DNA of 64,000 nt from Serratia sp. DD3 (GCF_000496755.2 NZ_AYKS02000118.1:119720-183719), one strand, 5' to 3'; positions 51,983-63,394 are shown, numbered from the stretch's first letter. The notes: generated by a model not told the origin, from the letters alone. Made by a program: numbers and translations.

Positions 51983-52975
51983 ATGAAAAAGCAGTATATT
52001 CAAAAACAGCAACAGATCAGCTTTGTGAAATCCTTCTTTTCCAACCAACTGGAACAACAGCTTGGTTTGATTGAAGTTCAGGCTCCAATCCTCAGTCGAC
52101 TCGGTGATGGCACTCAAGACAACCTTTCCGGTAGTGAGAAAGCGGTTCAAGTAAAGGTGAAAAGCTTGCCTGCATCTACGTTTGAAGTAGTGCATTCATT
52201 GGCTAAATGGAAACGTAAAACACTGGGTAGCTACGATTTCAGTGCTGGTGAGGGTCTGTATACCCATATGAAAGCGCTGCGTCCGGACGAAGATCGTCTG
52301 ACCCCGATTCATTCAGTGTATGTGGATCAATGGGACTGGGAACGCGTCATGGGTGATGGTGAGCGTGACCTGGCTTATCTGAAAAAGACGGTTAAGCAGA
52401 TCTATGCTGCAATAAAGGATACGGAACTCGCGGTTAGCCAGAAATATGGTTTAGTACCGTTCCTGCCAGAGCAGATCCACTTTGTTCACAGCGAAACCCT
52501 ACTGCAACGTTATCCAGAACTGGATGCCAAAGGCCGTGAGCGTGCTATTGCCAAAGAATTGGGCGCGGTATTCCTGATTGGTATTGGTGGTAAGCTTTCT
52601 CATGGTAAATCCCATGATGTACGAGCACCGGATTATGATGACTGGACCACGGCAGATAGTGAAAATGGTGCTGGGTTAAATGGCGATATTTTGGTGTGGA
52701 ACCCAGTATTGCAAGACGCATTTGAGCTTTCGTCGATGGGGATCCGGGTTGATGCTGAAGCCCTGCAACGTCAACTGACCTTGACTGACGATTTGGATCG
52801 TCTGAAGTTGGAATGGCACCAATCATTATTGCGTGGCGAAATGCCACAGACCATTGGTGGTGGTATTGGGCAATCTCGTCTGGTGATGCTGTTACTGCAA
52901 TTGCCACATATTGGTCAGGTGCAGTGCGGTGTATGGGCGCCAGAAGTGCGTGAAACTGTAGAAGGGTTGTTATAA
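51983..52975 (+). CDS. asnA: aspartate-ammonia ligase (asparagine synthetase A)
   Basis: A 330-residue enzyme, same length as E. coli AsnA, related to class II tRNA synthetases. It makes asparagine from aspartate, ammonia and ATP. Visible: [63 protein letters not shown], and [31 protein letters not shown]. Its stop is directly followed by the IS200/IS605 remnant. Confidence 0.97.
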   Translation: MKKQYIQKQQQISFVKSFFSNQLEQQLGLIEVQAPILSRLGDGTQDNLSGSEKAVQVKVKSLPASTFEVVHSLAKWKRKTLGSYDFSAGEGLYTHMKALRPDEDRLTPIHSVYVDQWDWERVMGDGERDLAYLKKTVKQIYAAIKDTELAVSQKYGLVPFLPEQIHFVHSETLLQRYPELDAKGRERAIAKELGAVFLIGIGGKLSHGKSHDVRAPDYDDWTTADSENGAGLNGDILVWNPVLQDAFELSSMGIRVDAEALQRQLTLTDDLDRLKLEWHQSLLRGEMPQTIGGGIGQSRLVMLLLQLPHIGQVQCGVWAPEVRETVEGLL

Positions 52976-53313
52976 GTATCAGCGCCGCCAGCTTGAGTAC
53001 AAGCAGTGCTGGTGGGGTGGTCATGTGCTGGCGATTAATCCGGCCTACACCAGCCAGCAATGCGCTTGCTGTGGTCATACAAGGAAAGAAAACCGCCAGT
53101 CACAAAGTCAGTTCAGGTGTATGGAATGTGGATATACAGAAAACGCTGATATAAACGGCGCGCGTAATATTTTAGCGGCGGGGCACGCCGCGTTAGTCTG
53201 TGGAGAGAGGGCAGCTTTAGGCCGCTCGATGAGGCAGGAACCCGCCGAGTCGAGTCAGACTTCAGTCTGAATGTTGTAGGGGTCTTCGCCCTTTAGGGCG
53301 GAGAGGATGTCAA
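52974..53313 (+). mobile_element. IS200/IS605-family remnant: TnpB C terminus and right end
   Basis: Starting at the asnA stop, the frame reads [40 protein letters not shown]...[21 protein letters not shown], to stop 53268-53270. This is the TnpB (OrfB) C terminus with the zinc-finger CxxC pair and the last RuvC Asp (ADINGARN). The rest of the gene and the left end are absent. The right end has the hairpin CGCCCTTTAGGGCG (53287-53300) and ends near GGATGTCAA (to 53313), typical of this family. In intact elements this end also specifies the guide RNA of TnpB. Confidence 0.85.
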
Positions 53314-53329
53314 CCCTGTCTATTTTGTA

Positions 53330-54355
53330 ATGAGAACGGATGATAATGGTTCGTATTCATTCAGTTCGCTATCGCACAGTGGCTTCCTGATATACGTTAT
53401 CCACTTTAGCAAACCGCTTAACGCCTTTCCTGTTGGCAAGGTCGAGCAATACAATTTACGCCCACTTACCTTCCAAGAATTTATTTATGCCTCAAAAGAA
53501 TCGGCGTTGATCAAGGCATTCGATACGCAAGCTAGTACTCCCGCAGCGCATAGCAAATTGATGGATAAGCTGACGGATTACTTTTTTACTGGTGGCATGC
53601 CGGAAGCGGTTGTCGCTTGGTACCAATTCAAAGAGTTGGGCATTTTAGAGCGCGTTGCAAAGGTCGCTAAAATTCATGCTGATTTAGTCGCAGGCTACCA
53701 ACGTGATTTTGCTAAATACGCCGGTAAGGTTGATGCAACATTGATTGAGTCAGTGTTCAATAGCATACCCGCGCAGCTTTCCCTGGTTTTAGATGAATCG
53801 GTTAAACGCTTTAAGTTTAAAAACGTCCATAACCGTAAATATCGCTATAGCGATTTTGAAACCGCTATCCATTGGTTAAGATGCTGCCGTTTGGCGCTGG
53901 CTAACTACCCCATTGAAGGTACGCCCAAAGCCCCACTTGCTGCCTACAAAAAAGAAAATAAGGTTAAATTATTTCTGTTTGATGTGGGCTTGCTTAACCA
54001 TATGTTGGGCAGCAGTTATAAAGAAATTAAACAGCAACACTATGAGTACAAAGGTTATATAGCTGAAAATTTTGTACAACAAGAGCTTGCTGCCATTGGC
54101 GTTGACCCTAGCTATTCGTGGAATGATGCTCGCGCAGAAATCGAATTCATTATCTCAAATAATGAGGGCAATATTGTCCCAATAGAAGTAAAAAGCGGCA
54201 AAAGGACACGCGCTAAATCGCTGGCCTCCTATATAGAAAAGTGCGCACCAAGAAAAACATTTAAATTAACTGGTACGCAAGGTTCTTCACCATTAGAGCA
54301 AACCAACATGGTGATGCCTTTGTATTATATCCAGTATTTACCTTCAAAGTGGTAA
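53330..54355 (+). pseudogene. DUF4143-type ATP-binding protein, N-terminally truncated
   Basis: An open frame of 341 codons whose recognisable part starts at FPVGKVEQYNLRPLTFQEFIYASKE (about residue 33). Up to there the sequence (MRTDDNGSYSFSSLSHSGF) does not resemble the family and no Walker A box is present. In full-length relatives (COG1373) an AAA_14 ATPase domain of about 150 residues precedes this point. What remains is the DUF4143 domain with LFLFDVGLLNHMLG, YKGYIAENFVQQEL and the nuclease-like C terminus IEFIISNNEGNIVPIEVKSGKRTRAKSL. The break coincides with the IS200/IS605 right end. A shortened protein could be made, but normal function is unlikely. Confidence 0.75.
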
Positions 54356-54544
54356 CTGCTCCATCAAGGTAGGAGCCCACAGGGTTATTCATATTTTGTT
54401 TATTTTTATCATCAGTGATAAGCATAGGTATGCAGGTTAAATGATGCATACAGTGTGTCCCTAGTGTTTGCGGATTTTTACGTAACGTGAAACAACTGGG
54501 GTATTTTTTGGTAGGGATAGTTGGTTGAGCTAGCAAAAAAAATT

Positions 54545-56413
54545 ATGAATACTGAACACAAGCAGCCGTTATCGGCAGTCACTCTGGCAGCAATTGGGGT
54601 GGTTTATGGTGATATAGGGACCAGCCCGCTCTATACCTTAAGAGAGTGTTTTTCTGGGCACTATGGTTTTGAGGTCCGTCCTGATGTGGTATTCGGGTTT
54701 TTATCTCTTATTTTTTGGATGTTGATTGTTATCGTTTCTTTGAAGTACCTCACTTACGTTATGCGTGCAGATAATGCGGGTGAAGGGGGTATTCTGACCT
54801 TGATGTCGTTGGCCGGGCGCAATACATCGGCACGTACCACGTCATTATTGGTTATTCTGGGTTTGGTTGGTGGCAGCTTCTTTTATGGCGAGGTGGTAAT
54901 TACCCCGGCGATATCGGTTATGTCGGCAATTGAAGGGTTGGGAATCGCCGCACCTTCACTCGAACCCTATATCGTTCCTTTGTCCATTCTGGTTTTGACT
55001 CTATTATTTGCTATCCAAAAGCATGGTACCGGCAGCGTCGGCAAACTTTTTGCGCCAGTAATGTTGCTGTGGTTCATCGCGTTGGCGTTACTCGGTGTGC
55101 GCAGTATTATTGCTAATCCTGAAGTGTTGCAGGCCCTCAACCCTAAGTGGGCATTCAACTTCTTTGTTGAATATAAGACAGTCTCCTTTTTTGCCATGGG
55201 AGCGGTGGTTCTTGCAATTACCGGAGTGGAAGCCTTGTATGCCGATATGGGCCACTTTGGTAAATTTCCAATCCGTTTGGCTTGGTTTGCGGTGGTGTTA
55301 CCTTCATTGGTACTCAATTATTTCGGTCAAGGGGCGTTGTTGCTGAAATCACCCGAGGCCATCAAAAACCCGTTCTTCTTGCTTGCTCCTGACTGGGCGC
55401 TGATTCCTTTGCTGATTCTTGCCACATTGGCTACTGTTATCGCTTCTCAGGCAGTCATTTCCGGCGTGTTTTCATTGACTCGTCAGGCGGTGCGTCTGGG
55501 GTATTTGTCGCCGATGCGTATTATTCATACCTCGGAGATGGAGTCTGGCCAGATTTATATCCCGGTGATTAACTGGACACTCTATCTTGCTGTCATCTTG
55601 GTGATTGTCGGTTTTGAACACTCCAGTAATCTGGCAGCGGCTTACGGTATCGCTGTTACTGGCACCATGGTGTTGACCAGTATTCTTATTACTTGCGTTG
55701 CGATTAAAAATTGGCATTGGAACCGCTATTTTGTACTGAGTATTTTACTGATATTGCTGATTATTGATGTTCCTATGTTCTTAGCCAATGCGATGAAACT
55801 CTTTTCCGGCGGTTGGCTGCCACTGGTGATGGCATTGATGATGTTCATTATCATGACAACTTGGAAAAGTGAACGTTTTCGCTTGTTGCGTCAGATGCAC
55901 GAACACGGTAACTCTCTTGAAGCAATGATAGCTTCATTGGAGAAATCTCCCCCGGTTCGCGTTCCTGGAACGGCGGTGTTTATGTCGCGTGCGATTAATG
56001 TCATTCCATTTGCGTTACTACATAACTTAAAGCACAACAAAGTATTACATGAACGTGTTGTCCTGCTTACCTTGCGTACCGAAGATGCCCCCTATGTGCC
56101 TAATGTCCAACGGGTGACAATTGAACAGTTATCGCCGACTTTCTGGCGTGTTGTCGCTCGCTATGGTTGGCGTGAAAGACCTAATGTTGAGGATATTTTT
56201 CACCGTTGCGGATTGGAAGGGTTACCTTGCCGAATGATGGAAACATCGTTTTTTATGTCCCATGAGTCACTGATACTGAGTAAACGCCCCTGGTATTTGC
56301 TACTGAGGGGGAAATTGTTTATTGCATTAAGCCGTAACGCGCTGAGGGCTGCCGATCAGTTTGAGATCCCACCTAATCGAGTTCTAGAACTGGGTACCCA
56401 AGTGGAGATATAA
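54545..56413 (+). CDS. kup: low-affinity potassium transporter Kup
   Basis: A 622-residue K+/H+ symporter, same length as E. coli Kup. Start ATG 54545 ([41 protein letters not shown]); an upstream TTG/GTG-type start would add eight residues without support. Family segments [45 protein letters not shown] and the 12 helices are visible, followed by a cytosolic C-terminal domain. Confidence 0.97.
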   Translation: MNTEHKQPLSAVTLAAIGVVYGDIGTSPLYTLRECFSGHYGFEVRPDVVFGFLSLIFWMLIVIVSLKYLTYVMRADNAGEGGILTLMSLAGRNTSARTTSLLVILGLVGGSFFYGEVVITPAISVMSAIEGLGIAAPSLEPYIVPLSILVLTLLFAIQKHGTGSVGKLFAPVMLLWFIALALLGVRSIIANPEVLQALNPKWAFNFFVEYKTVSFFAMGAVVLAITGVEALYADMGHFGKFPIRLAWFAVVLPSLVLNYFGQGALLLKSPEAIKNPFFLLAPDWALIPLLILATLATVIASQAVISGVFSLTRQAVRLGYLSPMRIIHTSEMESGQIYIPVINWTLYLAVILVIVGFEHSSNLAAAYGIAVTGTMVLTSILITCVAIKNWHWNRYFVLSILLILLIIDVPMFLANAMKLFSGGWLPLVMALMMFIIMTTWKSERFRLLRQMHEHGNSLEAMIASLEKSPPVRVPGTAVFMSRAINVIPFALLHNLKHNKVLHERVVLLTLRTEDAPYVPNVQRVTIEQLSPTFWRVVARYGWRERPNVEDIFHRCGLEGLPCRMMETSFFMSHESLILSKRPWYLLLRGKLFIALSRNALRAADQFEIPPNRVLELGTQVEI

Positions 56414-56454
56414 CAATCTGAATTTATTAATTAAATCAAATTTTCTCATCGAAT

Positions 56455-56493
56455 CATTCAAGTTACAGAGGTAGGTAAACGGTAGCTTGAATG
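56455..56493. repeat. hairpin of the dispersed CAAG(C/T)TNC type
   Basis: Arms CATTCAAGTTAC (56455-56466) and GTAGCTTGAATG (56482-56493), one mismatch, after kup. Similar arm sequences occur at several other intergenic positions in the window. Confidence 0.55.
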
Positions 56494-56507
56494 AAATTAA
56501 CCAGGTA

Positions 56508-56523
56508 AGCGAAACGTTTCGAT
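56508..56523. promoter_or_regulatory. upstream RbsR-type operator
   Basis: AGCGAAACGTTTCGAT, a LacI-family palindrome with one mismatch to the perfect copy at 56587. The two centres are 79 bp apart, which would allow looping across the promoter. Confidence 0.8.
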
Positions 56524-56578
56524 GGCGATCACATTTTTTCGATTATTGAGTTGTCTTTCTCAGAAATTTTTCTAAACT
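56518..56578 (+). promoter_or_regulatory. rbs promoter with CRP-like site
   Basis: A CRP half-site TCACA lies at 56529-56533, with weaker left half TTCGA at 56518-56522. A candidate -35 TTGTCT (56551-56556) and -10 TAAACT (56573-56578) are separated by 16 bases. The CRP centre would be about 60 bases before the start of transcription, a class I position, matching the CRP-dependent rbs promoter of E. coli. Confidence 0.65.
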
Positions 56579-56586
56579 CTATGGTG

Positions 56587-56602
56587 AGCGAAACGTTTCG
56601 CT
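56587..56602. promoter_or_regulatory. RbsR operator at the rbs promoter
   Basis: Perfect 16-bp palindrome AGCGAAACGTTTCGCT, identical to the E. coli rbs operator core, placed just downstream of the candidate -10 and 20 bases before rbsD. Confidence 0.92.
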
Positions 56603-56621
56603 GTTGGAGTTAATCTAAAAA

Positions 56622-57041
56622 ATGAAAAAAGGCGTACTACTGAATTGTGATGTTTCTGCGGTTGTATCTCGCCTCGGACATACTGATCAGATCACGATTT
56701 GCGATGCGGGACTGCCGATTCCGGCGACAACGCAGCGTATTGACTTGGCTCTGACTCAAGGTGTGCCGACATTCTTACAGGTTGTCGGCGTGGTCACGCA
56801 GGAAATGCAGGTAGAAAGCGCTATTCTGGCGGAAGAGATTGTTAAAAATAATCCGTCGCTCCATGAAATGTTACTGGCTCAACTAAAACAAATTGGCCAA
56901 CTCCAGGGAAACACCATCAGTGTAAGCTATATCAGCCATAGTGCTTTTAAAGTGCAAACTGAACATAGCCGGGCGGTGATACGCAGTGGAGAATGTTCGC
57001 CTTATGCGAATGTGATCCTCTGCGCCGGCGTAACATTCTGA
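56622..57041 (+). CDS. rbsD: D-ribose pyranase
   Basis: A 139-residue decameric enzyme that speeds conversion of ribopyranose to the furanose form used by RbsK. Family segments: [34 protein letters not shown] with the catalytic His20, and [18 protein letters not shown]. First gene of rbsDACBKR. Confidence 0.98.
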   Translation: MKKGVLLNCDVSAVVSRLGHTDQITICDAGLPIPATTQRIDLALTQGVPTFLQVVGVVTQEMQVESAILAEEIVKNNPSLHEMLLAQLKQIGQLQGNTISVSYISHSAFKVQTEHSRAVIRSGECSPYANVILCAGVTF

Positions 57042-57048
57042 GGCATTT

Positions 57049-58554
57049 ATGCAACCTTTACTGGAACTTAAAGGGATTGATAAAGCCTTTCCCGGCGTGA
57101 AAGCACTTTCTGGCGCTGCCCTCAGCGTTTACCCAGGTAGGGTAATGGCGTTGGTGGGGGAAAACGGTGCCGGAAAGTCAACCATGATGAAAGTGCTTAC
57201 TGGTATTTACAGCAAAGATGCTGGCAGTCAGTACTATCTTGGTAAAGAAGTGACCTTCAATGGGCCGAAGGATTCGCAGGAGGCGGGCATCGGCATCATT
57301 CATCAGGAACTGAACCTGATCCCACAGCTAACCATTGCTGAAAATATCTTTTTGGGGCGTGAATTTGTCAATCGGTTTGGCCGCATTGACTGGAAACGTA
57401 TGTATGCCGAAGCGGACAAACTGCTGGCACGCCTCAACCTGCGTTATAGCAGCCACCGTCTGGTCGGGGAATTGTCGATTGGTGATCAGCAAATGGTGGA
57501 AATCGCCAAAGTGTTGAGCTTTGAATCTAAAGTTATCATCATGGATGAACCTACCGATGCGCTGACCGACACTGAAACTGCCTCTCTGTTCAATGTGATC
57601 AATGAGCTGAAAGCCGAAGGGTGTGGCATTGTTTATATTTCCCATCGACTGAAAGAGATCTTTGAAATCTGCGACGATGTGACCATTTTCCGTGATGGGC
57701 AGTTTATTGCTGAACAGCCGGTTGTTCAATTGCAGGAAGATACGCTGATTGAAATGATGGTTGGGCGCAAATTGGAAGAGCAATATCCACGCCTGAACTT
57801 GCCTCGAGGTGAAAAACGTCTGCAAGTTAGCCATGTTTCCGGCCCGGGTGTTAATGATGTCAGCTTTACTCTGTACAGCGGTGAGATTTTGGGTGTTGCT
57901 GGCTTGATGGGTGCTGGCCGTACCGAGTTAATGAAAATCCTATATGGCGCTGCACCACGCAAAAGTGGCACAGTGAATCTGGATGGTCATGATGTGATCA
58001 CCCACTCTCCCCAAGATGGTCTGGCAAACGGCATCGTCTATATTTCTGAAGACCGTAAGCGTGATGGCCTGGTACTGGGGATGTCAGTAAAGGAAAATAT
58101 GTCGCTTACTGCCCTGCGTTATTTCAGCCGTGCTGGTGGTAGCTTGAAGCATTCAGATGAACAAGTCGCCGTGAGTGATTTTATCCGTTTGTTCAATATA
58201 AAAACCCCTTCAATGGAACAGCCTATTGGGTTACTTTCCGGCGGAAATCAGCAAAAGGTGGCGATAGCTCGCGGTTTGATGACTCGGCCAAAAGTGTTGA
58301 TCCTTGATGAACCTACTCGTGGTGTCGATGTCGGGGCGAAGAAAGAGATTTATCAGTTAATTAATCAGTTTAAGCAGGAAGGGTTGAGCATCATTCTGGT
58401 CTCTTCGGAAATGCCTGAAGTACTGGGAATGAGTGATCGCATTTTGGTTATGCATGAAGGTCATCTCACCGGAGAGTTCCCAATTGAACAGGCTACCCAG
58501 GAAGTGCTGATGGCTGCCGCTGTCGGCAAGCAATACGGCGTAAAGCAGGAGTAA
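57049..58554 (+). CDS. rbsA: ribose ABC transporter ATP-binding protein RbsA
   Basis: A 501-residue double ATPase, same length as E. coli. The first domain has Walker [10 protein letters not shown] (37-45) and LSIGDQQM. The second has a degenerate P loop ([11 protein letters not shown]) and [15 protein letters not shown], as is normal for sugar transporters of this class. Confidence 0.98.
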   Translation: MQPLLELKGIDKAFPGVKALSGAALSVYPGRVMALVGENGAGKSTMMKVLTGIYSKDAGSQYYLGKEVTFNGPKDSQEAGIGIIHQELNLIPQLTIAENIFLGREFVNRFGRIDWKRMYAEADKLLARLNLRYSSHRLVGELSIGDQQMVEIAKVLSFESKVIIMDEPTDALTDTETASLFNVINELKAEGCGIVYISHRLKEIFEICDDVTIFRDGQFIAEQPVVQLQEDTLIEMMVGRKLEEQYPRLNLPRGEKRLQVSHVSGPGVNDVSFTLYSGEILGVAGLMGAGRTELMKILYGAAPRKSGTVNLDGHDVITHSPQDGLANGIVYISEDRKRDGLVLGMSVKENMSLTALRYFSRAGGSLKHSDEQVAVSDFIRLFNIKTPSMEQPIGLLSGGNQQKVAIARGLMTRPKVLILDEPTRGVDVGAKKEIYQLINQFKQEGLSIILVSSEMPEVLGMSDRILVMHEGHLTGEFPIEQATQEVLMAAAVGKQYGVKQE

Positions 58555-58560
58555 TCAGAT

Positions 58561-59529
58561 ATGAGTTCACAGACTGTCGCGGCTAAGCGCTGGTTTAGTA
58601 AAGAGTGGCTGTTGGAGCAAAAATCACTGATAGCGCTGCTGGTGCTGATTGCCGTGGTTTCTTCAATGAGCCCGAATTTTTTCACTGTCAATAACCTGTT
58701 CAATATCCTACAGCAGACATCAGTGAACGCCATTATGGCGGTCGGGATGACGTTGGTGATCCTCACTTCTGGTATTGATCTCTCAGTAGGCTCATTACTG
58801 GCGCTGACTGGTGCGATAGCTGCCTCTATGGTAGGGCTTGAAATCAATGCCGTCGCTGCGGTTGCTGCTGCGCTGGCATTAGGTGCTCTTGTAGGCGCCG
58901 GTACCGGGTTTATTGTAGCCAAAGGTAAAGTTCAGGCATTTATTGCAACCTTGGTGATGATGCTGTTACTCCGTGGTGTCACCATGGTGTACACCAATGG
59001 CAGCCCGATCAACACCGGTTTTACTGATGTTGCTGATGCCTTTGGCTGGTTTGGTATTGGCCGCCCGTTGGGGGTGCCTACGCCAATTTGGATCATGGCT
59101 ATCGTGTTTATTGCTGCATGGTATATGCTGCACCATACCCGCCTGGGCCGTTATATCTATGCTTTGGGGGGCAATGAAGCCGCAACTCGTCTTTCCGGCA
59201 TTAATATCGATAGAGTGAAAATCATCGTTTACTCACTGTGCGGGTTGTTAGCTGCCCTGGCGGGAGTGATAGAAGTAGCACGCTTATCCTCGGCACAACC
59301 CACGGCAGGTACCGGTTATGAACTGGATGCCATTGCTGCGGTCGTTTTGGGGGGAACCAGCCTGGCGGGTGGTAAAGGGCGGATCGTTGGTACACTGATC
59401 GGGGCGCTGATCCTTGGCTTCTTGAGCAATGGTTTGAATTTGTTGGGTGTTTCTTCTTACTACCAAATGATCGTCAAGGCAGTGGTTATTTTGCTGGCGG
59501 TTTTGGTAGATGACAAAAGTAGCAAGTAA
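58561..59529 (+). CDS. rbsC: ribose ABC transporter permease RbsC
   Basis: A 322-residue permease with 8-10 membrane helices; segments [27 protein letters not shown] and [28 protein letters not shown] are diagnostic. Six bases after rbsA. Confidence 0.97.
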   Translation: MSSQTVAAKRWFSKEWLLEQKSLIALLVLIAVVSSMSPNFFTVNNLFNILQQTSVNAIMAVGMTLVILTSGIDLSVGSLLALTGAIAASMVGLEINAVAAVAAALALGALVGAGTGFIVAKGKVQAFIATLVMMLLLRGVTMVYTNGSPINTGFTDVADAFGWFGIGRPLGVPTPIWIMAIVFIAAWYMLHHTRLGRYIYALGGNEAATRLSGINIDRVKIIVYSLCGLLAALAGVIEVARLSSAQPTAGTGYELDAIAAVVLGGTSLAGGKGRIVGTLIGALILGFLSNGLNLLGVSSYYQMIVKAVVILLAVLVDDKSSK

Positions 59530-59554
59530 CCTCTCCATTACAGGAATATCGACC

Positions 59555-60442
59555 ATGAAAATGAAAAAACTGGCAACTTTAGTTTCAGCTTTTGCGTTGA
59601 CTGCAACCTTGAGTGTTAATGCTTTGGCAAAAGATACTATTGCTCTGGTAGTGTCTACCCTTAATAACCCCTTCTTTGTTGCCATGAAAGAGGGTGCACA
59701 AAAAGAAGCTGACAAACTGGGCTACAACCTGGTGGTGTTGGATTCTCAGAACAACCCTGCTAAAGAACTGGGAAACGTACAAGATCTGGTGGTACAGAGC
59801 CCAAAACTATTACTGATTAACCCGACAGATTCTGATGCGGTAGGTAATGCCATCAAGATGGCTAATATGAACAAGATCCCGGTTATTACATTGGACCGTA
59901 TGGCATCTAAAGGTGATGTTGTTAGTCATATCGCCTCTGATAACCGTGCTGGCGGTAAAATGGCAGGTGATTTTATTGCTAAGAAAGTGGGTGCTGATGC
60001 CAAAGTTATCCAATTGGAAGGTATCGCAGGGACTTCTGCAGCACGTGAGCGTGGCGAAGGTTTCAAACAAGCACTGGAGCAACACAAATTTAAGTTACTG
60101 GCTAGCCAACCTGCAGACTTTGATCGCACTAAAGGCCTGAACGTTATGCAAAACCTGCTAACAGCTCATCCAGATGTGCAGGCTGTATTTGCTCAAAACG
60201 ATGAGATGGCGCTGGGTGCATTACGTGCATTGCAAACTGCCGGTAAAACGGATGTTGTGGTAGTGGGTTTTGATGGTACTGATGATGGGGTGAAAGCGGT
60301 AGAGGGCGGTAAAATGGCTGCAACCGTGGCGCAACGTCCAGAGCAGATTGGTGCTATGGGTGTTGAAACTGCCAACAAAGTACTGAAAGGCGAGAAGGTT
60401 CCAGCCACTATTCCGGTTGACTTGAAACTGATCACTAAATAA
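59555..60442 (+). CDS. rbsB: ribose-binding periplasmic protein RbsB
   Basis: A 295-residue precursor; start ATG 59555 after CAGGAA gives [20 protein letters not shown] and a signal cleavage after ALA (residue 25). Mature part [30 protein letters not shown] and [16 protein letters not shown] matches E. coli. It feeds RbsAC and serves as the ligand receptor for Trg chemotaxis. Confidence 0.97.
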   Translation: MKMKKLATLVSAFALTATLSVNALAKDTIALVVSTLNNPFFVAMKEGAQKEADKLGYNLVVLDSQNNPAKELGNVQDLVVQSPKLLLINPTDSDAVGNAIKMANMNKIPVITLDRMASKGDVVSHIASDNRAGGKMAGDFIAKKVGADAKVIQLEGIAGTSAARERGEGFKQALEQHKFKLLASQPADFDRTKGLNVMQNLLTAHPDVQAVFAQNDEMALGALRALQTAGKTDVVVVGFDGTDDGVKAVEGGKMAATVAQRPEQIGAMGVETANKVLKGEKVPATIPVDLKLITK

Positions 60443-60451
60443 GTCATCTCT

Positions 60452-60481
60452 GCGCCATCAATGTGGTTATCACGATGGCGC
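60452..60481 (+). terminator. hairpin between rbsB and rbsK
   Basis: Arms GCGCCATC (60452-60459) and GATGGCGC (60474-60481), followed by GTAATTTT. Likely a partial terminator or 3' stabiliser that keeps rbsB expression above rbsKR. Confidence 0.6.
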
Positions 60482-60503
60482 GTAATTTTCTGGAATCAAT
60501 GCG

Positions 60504-61433
60504 ATGCAAACTGGCAAGTTGGTGGTGTTAGGCAGTATCAACGCCGACCATATCCTCAATGTAAAACAATTTCCTTTGCCGGGCGAAACGGTGATAGGCA
60601 AGCAGTATAAAGTTGCTTTTGGTGGCAAAGGAGCTAATCAGGCGGTCGCTGCTGGGCGTAGTGGGGCTGATATTACCTTTATTGCCTGTGTTGGCGCTGA
60701 TGATATTGGTGAACGTATTCGCCAACAACTGGTTACTGATCGCATTGATACCCAACCAATAGAAGCTATTCCTGGTAACACCACTGGTGTCGCCCTGATT
60801 TTTGTCAATGAAGACGGTGAAAATGTTATTGGGATTGATGCGGGAGCCAATGCTGCCGTGACCCCTGATTATCTCCGTCGCTATCAACAAACAGTGATTG
60901 ATGCTGATGCGCTATTGATGCAGCTTGAGTCACCACTTGAAACGGTGATAGCCGCAGCCAAACTGGCAAAACAGCACCAGACTCAGGTTATTCTTAACCC
61001 CGCGCCTGCCTGTGAATTACCTGATGATTTGCTGGCGATGGTCGATATGATCACCCCAAATGAAACAGAAGCACAGCGACTCACGGGTATTGCCATCAAT
61101 AATGATGACGATGCCGCCCGAGCTGCCAAGGTATTACATGATAAAGGCATTAGCCGTGTGATTATTACCCTTGGTAGCCGAGGTGTGTGGTTAAGTGAAC
61201 AGGGTGATGGTGGCAAACTGGTTCCCGGTTTTAAGGTTAAAGCAGTGGACACCATAGCGGCTGGTGATACGTTCAATGGTGCATTGGTTACCGCTTTACT
61301 TGAAGGCAAAGCAATCAGTGAGGCGGTGCGATTTGCCCATGCGGCAGCAGCGATAGCGGTTACTCGCCCAGGCGCTCAACCCTCAGTACCATGGCGAGAA
61401 GAGATAGACACCTTCCTGCAGCACCAGGGGTAA
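60504..61433 (+). CDS. rbsK: ribokinase
   Basis: A 309-residue PfkB-family kinase converting ribose to ribose-5-phosphate. N-terminal GSINADHILNVKQFPLPGETV and GGKGANQAVAAGRSGADI; the C-terminal active site DTIAAGDTFNGAL holds the catalytic Asp. Confidence 0.97.
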   Translation: MQTGKLVVLGSINADHILNVKQFPLPGETVIGKQYKVAFGGKGANQAVAAGRSGADITFIACVGADDIGERIRQQLVTDRIDTQPIEAIPGNTTGVALIFVNEDGENVIGIDAGANAAVTPDYLRRYQQTVIDADALLMQLESPLETVIAAAKLAKQHQTQVILNPAPACELPDDLLAMVDMITPNETEAQRLTGIAINNDDDAARAAKVLHDKGISRVIITLGSRGVWLSEQGDGGKLVPGFKVKAVDTIAAGDTFNGALVTALLEGKAISEAVRFAHAAAAIAVTRPGAQPSVPWREEIDTFLQHQG

Positions 61434-61436
61434 ATT

Positions 61437-62438
61437 TTGGCTACCATGAAAGATGTCGCCCGCTTGGCGGGTGTTTCAACCTCGACAGTGTCACATGTGA
61501 TTAATAATAATCGCTTTGTCAGTGATAGTGTGCGCGCCAAAGTCATGGTGGCGATAGAACAACTTAATTATGCTCCCTCCGCTTTGGCCCGCAGCCTGAA
61601 ACTTAACACCACGCATACTATTGGTATGTTGGTGACATCCAGTAATAACCCTTTCTATGCCGAAGTAGTCCGTGGTGTTGAACGAAGCTGTTACGAACGT
61701 GGTTATAGCTTGATCTTGTGTAATACCGAAGAAGACCTGGAGCGAATGAACCACAGTATTGAAACACTGCTGCAAAAGCGTGTTGATGGTTTGTTGGTTA
61801 TGTGTACTGAGAATCATCGAACTTCACAAGATGCGTTTAGCCGTTACCCCTCTTTACCTATCGTGATGATGGATTGGTCCCCATTCGATGGAGCCAACGA
61901 TATTATTAAGGATAACTCGTTATTGGGGGGCGAAATGGCAACCGATCATCTGATTGCCAGGGGCTACCGCCAAATAGCGTGTATTGCTGGGCCGCAGGAT
62001 AAAATGACCGCGGGCCATCGTTTGGAAGGTTATCGCCGTGCCATGCAACGTGCTGGGCTCGAAATTTTGCTAGGCTATGAAGTACATTGCGATTTTGAGT
62101 TTGCTGGTGGAGTCAACGCCATGAAACAACTCTTGGCACTGGATAATCCGCCACATGCGGTATTTGCAGGGAATGATGCCATTGCTGTGGGGGTTTATCA
62201 GGCACTATATCAGGCGGGGCTTGTGGTACCGAGGGATATGGCAGTCATTGGATATGACGATATTGAGCTTGCACAGTATCTGGTTCCCCCACTAAGCACT
62301 ATTCATCAACCGAAAGACTCCTTGGGAGAACTGGCGATCGACGCATTAATCAATCGATTGCAGGATCCTGAGCGTGATGCTCAACTTCTGGTGCTGACAC
62401 CTGAATTGATGCAACGAGCTTCCGTTGGTCAGCGTTAA
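61437..62438 (+). CDS. rbsR: ribose operon repressor RbsR
   Basis: A 333-residue LacI-family repressor. The start is TTG 61437 ([25 protein letters not shown]), as in E. coli where the start is also TTG; AGGGG lies eight bases upstream. The N-terminal helix-turn-helix and hinge helix are followed by a ribose-binding domain. It should bind the palindromes at 56508 and 56587. Confidence 0.97.
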   Translation: MATMKDVARLAGVSTSTVSHVINNNRFVSDSVRAKVMVAIEQLNYAPSALARSLKLNTTHTIGMLVTSSNNPFYAEVVRGVERSCYERGYSLILCNTEEDLERMNHSIETLLQKRVDGLLVMCTENHRTSQDAFSRYPSLPIVMMDWSPFDGANDIIKDNSLLGGEMATDHLIARGYRQIACIAGPQDKMTAGHRLEGYRRAMQRAGLEILLGYEVHCDFEFAGGVNAMKQLLALDNPPHAVFAGNDAIAVGVYQALYQAGLVVPRDMAVIGYDDIELAQYLVPPLSTIHQPKDSLGELAIDALINRLQDPERDAQLLVLTPELMQRASVGQR

Positions 62439-62521
62439 CTCAACAGATGTCAAACTAAGTGACCAGCCAACCCCTTGCAAGGTTCAACATCGCCGCCATC
62501 TAGGGTTATCCCCATCTTCAT

Positions 62522-63211
62522 TTAAGTGTTGTCTTGTAACAATATCTGACAGGCAGTCAATGCCGAGATACTGTCACCCGCTATGATGGCATCAACAATG
62601 GCTTGATGTTGTTGTAGCTTGATGACTTCATTGTCGGTAATAGCTTGAAAATAGTTTCGATAAACCGAGCTGAAAAGGTTGGCAAATGAAATCAGAAACG
62701 GATTATCGCTGGCTTGGTATATAAGCTGATGGTAGCGGGTATCGATATCAATCCAGTGGTCACGGTCAAAATTAATGTGCAGTGCTTTCATTTCTGCCAT
62801 CAAGAGAGTTAATTGCGTTTTCTGATGTGGTGTCGCTTGAGTTGCGGCCAGTGAGCATGCTTGGGGTTCCAGAGAAGCCCGCAGGATAAGAAAATGCTGC
62901 ATAATCTGGTCGAAGTTCTCCTTTGTCATCCACCAGGTCAATAAATCTTGATCGAGAAAATTCCATTGGTTTTGTGGCATGACGCGAGTACCAATTCGTG
63001 GACGTGGCAACAGCATCCCTTTGGCTGCCAGTATTTTTACCGCTTCACGTACTGCGGTGCGACTAACTCCAAATTTTTCTCCCAACTCCATCTCGCCAGG
63101 AAGAATAGAGCCAGCCTGATATTCACCAGCCAGAATTTTTCGGCCAAGCTTTTCCGCAAGCAAATAGGAAAGATTACGCTGTGCGGCCTGTTGTTGAATA
63201 TTAAATTGCAT
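62522..63211 (-). CDS. yieP: GntR/FadR-subfamily transcriptional regulator YieP
   Basis: A 229-residue regulator; start ATG 63211 (MQFNIQQQAAQRNLSYLLAEKLG), with AAAGGAA nine bases upstream. Winged HTH of the GntR type (SILPGEMELGEKFGVSRTAVREAVKILAAKGMLLPRPRIGTRV) and C-terminal FCD domain. Very similar to E. coli YieP, including WNFLDQDLLTWWM. In E. coli hsrA lies between rbsR and yieP; here it is absent and the genes are convergent with 83 bp between stops. Confidence 0.95.
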   Translation of the reverse strand: MQFNIQQQAAQRNLSYLLAEKLGRKILAGEYQAGSILPGEMELGEKFGVSRTAVREAVKILAAKGMLLPRPRIGTRVMPQNQWNFLDQDLLTWWMTKENFDQIMQHFLILRASLEPQACSLAATQATPHQKTQLTLLMAEMKALHINFDRDHWIDIDTRYHQLIYQASDNPFLISFANLFSSVYRNYFQAITDNEVIKLQQHQAIVDAIIAGDSISALTACQILLQDNT

Positions 63212-63366
63212 GACAACTATTTCCTTTGACTGCATCGTTATCCGTCAGTTTACGTCAGAGCGAGCCTGGTTTATGGCTATTTTCCGAATAAAAAGAGATA
63301 AAAAGATGAATAAAAGCGCGCTTTGCCGAAAAAAGACGCGGTTGAAATGTTTTTTGAATTTAGGGG

Positions 63367-63394
63367 TTGCGGTGAACTGAGAACTCCCTATAAT
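63367..63394 (+). promoter_or_regulatory. rrn P1 promoter
   Basis: -35 TTGCGG (63367-63372), 16-bp spacer and -10 TATAAT (63389-63394), followed by GCGCCTCCAC, the GC-rich discriminator typical of stringently controlled rrn P1. AT-rich sequence upstream (63340-63362) could be an UP element. Confidence 0.88.
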
